DNA of 23,359 nucleotides from Euzebyaceae bacterium (GTDB lineage: Bacteria; Actinomycetota; Nitriliruptoria; Euzebyales; Egibacteraceae), in NCBI GenBank assembly GCA_013696915.1, contig JACCXR010000393.1:1-23359 (forward strand), in the 5' to 3' direction. Shown here one piece after another: positions 22,213-23,359 of the stretch (position 1 is the first letter of the stretch; the number at the start of each line of letters is the position of its first letter). The notes under the pieces are model-generated. The model worked only from the letters and a program-made list of their open reading frames with translations. It made no database searches and was not told the origin of the DNA. The position numbers and the translations under genes are program-made.

Positions 22213-23071
22213 CCGGCTGGCGGTGCGCAAGACCTACAAGCTCTACGTCGGCGGGGCGTTCCCGCGGTCGGAGTCCGGGCGGTCCTACGAGATCACGAGC
22301 GCCGAGGGCCGCTTCCTCGCCAACGCGGCGATGGCCTCGCGCAAGGACGTGCGCGACGCGGTCGTGGCCGCGCGCGGCGCCTTCGCGAAGTGGTCGGGCG
22401 CGACCGCCTACAACCGCGGGCAGGTGCTCTACCGCGCCGCGGAGGTGCTCGAGGGCCGGCGCGCCCAGTTCGTCGACGAGGTCGCCGCGTCCGAGGGACG
22501 CGACCGCGACGACGCGGCCGGGACGGTCGACGCCGCGGTCGACCGGCTCGTGTGGTACGCGGGCTGGTCGGACAAGATCGCGCAGATCGCCGGCTCCGCG
22601 AACGCCGTCGCCGGACCGTACTTCAACTTCAGCGTGCCCGAGCCGACCGGCGTCGTCGCCGTGCTCGCGCCGCAGTCCTCCAGCCTGCTCGGCCTGGTCA
22701 GCGTCGTCGCGCCGGTGGTCGTCTCGGGCAACACCGCCGTCGTCGTCGCCAGCGAGGACGCGCCGCTGCCGGCGATCACGTTCGGCGAGGTGCTCGCGAC
22801 CTCCGACGTCCCCGGCGGTGTCGTCAACATCCTCACCGGCCGCACCGCCGAGCTCGCGCCCGTGCTCGCGTCCCACATGGACGTCAACGCCATCGACCTG
22901 CACGGGGCCGCCGCCGGCGCCGCGACCGACCTCGAACAAGCGGCCGCGGAGAACGTCAAGCGGGTACTGCGACGGCCCGACGCCGAGCCCGACTGGCGTG
23001 CCGACCCCGACCCCCACCGGATGCTGGCGTTCCTCGAGACGAAGACGGTCTGGCACCCGATGGGCGTCTGA
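22205..23071 (+). CDS. Catalytically empty half-ALDH (C-terminal part of a split ALDH16)
   Basis: A 288-residue ALDH-fold protein covering only the first half of a normal aldehyde dehydrogenase (YKLYVGGAFPRSESG, FAKWSGATAYNRGQVLYRAAEVLE, VPEPTGVVAVLAP, PGGVVNILTGR). The LELGG glutamate and the cysteine region are absent; after NAIDLHG it goes straight to NVKRVLR and ends FLETKTVWHPMG. It cannot be an active dehydrogenase alone. ALDH16 enzymes carry just such a truncated pseudo-ALDH domain behind a canonical one in one chain of roughly the summed length. Start ATG 22205 overlaps the upstream gene by 8 bases, which favours equal, coupled synthesis. It is regularly built with good codon use, so I call it a gene and not a decaying fragment. 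Confidence 0.85.
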   Translation: MPDRLAVRKTYKLYVGGAFPRSESGRSYEITSAEGRFLANAAMASRKDVRDAVVAARGAFAKWSGATAYNRGQVLYRAAEVLEGRRAQFVDEVAASEGRDRDDAAGTVDAAVDRLVWYAGWSDKIAQIAGSANAVAGPYFNFSVPEPTGVVAVLAPQSSSLLGLVSVVAPVVVSGNTAVVVASEDAPLPAITFGEVLATSDVPGGVVNILTGRTAELAPVLASHMDVNAIDLHGAAAGAATDLEQAAAENVKRVLRRPDAEPDWRADPDPHRMLAFLETKTVWHPMGV

Positions 23072-23121
23072 GCGCCCTGGTCATTCCAACTACACCACTA
23101 GTGACGCGACCGGATCTTCGC

Positions 23122-23127
23122 TAGGCT
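23122..23127 (+). promoter_or_regulatory. Candidate -10 box of the lipoprotein gene
   Basis: TAGGCT has a loose -35-like GTGACG at 23101-23106, 15 bases upstream. It would give a leader of about 70 bases before TTG 23202, unlike the leaderless genes elsewhere in the window. CACTAGTG (23096-23103) is an 8-bp palindrome overlapping the -35 position. Confidence 0.4.
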
Positions 23128-23201
23128 CCGTTCCACGCCGGCATCAAGGACCTGACGCCGGCGCATCGCGGCCACGCCGCGGTTCCACGGAAGGGGAGAC
23201 C

Positions 23202-23359
23202 TTGCGGACCAAGAAGCTGTTCCTGCTGCTGCTCGCTCTGGGCGTTCTCGCGACCGGCTGCACCTCCGACGACGGCGACGGCGGGGCGGCGGAGGATCCC
23301 GCGGGCGAAGGCGGCGACGCCGCCCTGCCCGACGCCACCGGCGCGGTCGGGGCCCCGAC
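23202..23359 (+). CDS. Lipoprotein (5' end only)
   Basis: The first 52 codons of a gene cut by the window edge. The N terminus is a lipoprotein signal peptide: basic RTKK, a leucine-rich core LFLLLLALGV, and the lipobox LATGC with the cysteine at residue 20. An acidic, Gly/Ala/Asp-rich linker (SDDGDGG, then GEGGDAALPDA) follows, typical of surface substrate-binding proteins. TTG 23202 is preceded by AAGGGGAG at 23191-23198. Position after the deoC operon would fit a nucleoside-binding protein of an ABC transporter, but that is speculation; the identifying domain is outside the window. Confidence 0.75.
   Translation, partial: MRTKKLFLLLLALGVLATGCTSDDGDGGAAEDPAGEGGDAALPDATGAVGAP

Noticed and set aside
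23040..23103. tRNA-like stretch on the minus strand (GGTGTAGTTGG and a GGGCG/CGCCC stem).
   Set aside because: The stem overlaps the end of the half-ALDH gene, the loop is 6 bases, and no acceptor stem or T-arm closes the fold.

Overview
The window is very GC-rich, densely coded DNA from an actinobacterium. Four things point there: the gene order hemW-hrcA-dnaJ-rsmE and phoH-ybeY-CBS protein-cytidine deaminase-era-recO-uppS, frequent GTG/TTG starts with TGA stops, TANNNT -10 boxes placed 6-8 nt before start codons (leaderless style), and a CIRCE-like operator before hrcA. I cannot name a genus. No plasmid, phage, IS, rRNA, tRNA or CRISPR features were seen.

Layout. 1-3477 is the chaperone/housekeeping block: 3' end of hemW, hrcA with its own operator, dnaJ, rsmE. 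3528-9023 is a lineage-specific stretch between rsmE and phoH: a cytosolic S9A prolyl oligopeptidase, a 71-residue putative zinc-ribbon protein, an ECHDC3-type crotonase-fold protein lacking both usual catalytic glutamates, then a tightly packed patatin / SAM methyltransferase / GNAT acetyltransferase trio. 9021-12290 is phoH, ybeY, a CNNM/CorC-type membrane protein and cytidine deaminase. 12300-14251 interrupts the usual cda-era junction with a VapB antitoxin, a VapC toxin broken by three frame changes, a 61-residue hydrophilic protein and an NAD-dependent epimerase. 14399-17019 is era, a relic acetyltransferase gene carrying a 50-nt near-perfect palindrome, recO and uppS. 17046-17147 is a strong hairpin plus a 16-bp tandem repeat between convergent genes. 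17151-18626 (minus strand) is a membrane-anchored spermidine-synthase-like protein. 18729-23071 is a compact operon: DUF2332 protein, deoC of the animal-DERA type, an active aldehyde dehydrogenase and a catalytically empty half-ALDH; the last two look like ALDH16 split into two overlapping genes. A lipoprotein gene begins at 23202 and leaves the window.

How it fits together. The conserved genes serve protein folding (HrcA/DnaJ), rRNA modification and maturation (RsmE, YbeY, Era), DNA repair (RecO) and cell-wall lipid carrier synthesis (UppS). The deoC-ALDH-ALDH group would cleave deoxyribose-5-phosphate to glyceraldehyde-3-phosphate and acetaldehyde and oxidise the acetaldehyde; cytidine deaminase is a separate pyrimidine-salvage gene. 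The best candidates for something new are the palindrome inside the relic acetyltransferase gene (15372-15421), the split ALDH16 coupled to deoC and DUF2332, the hairpin/tandem repeat behind uppS, and the repeated use of an upstream stop codon as the -10 box of the next gene.
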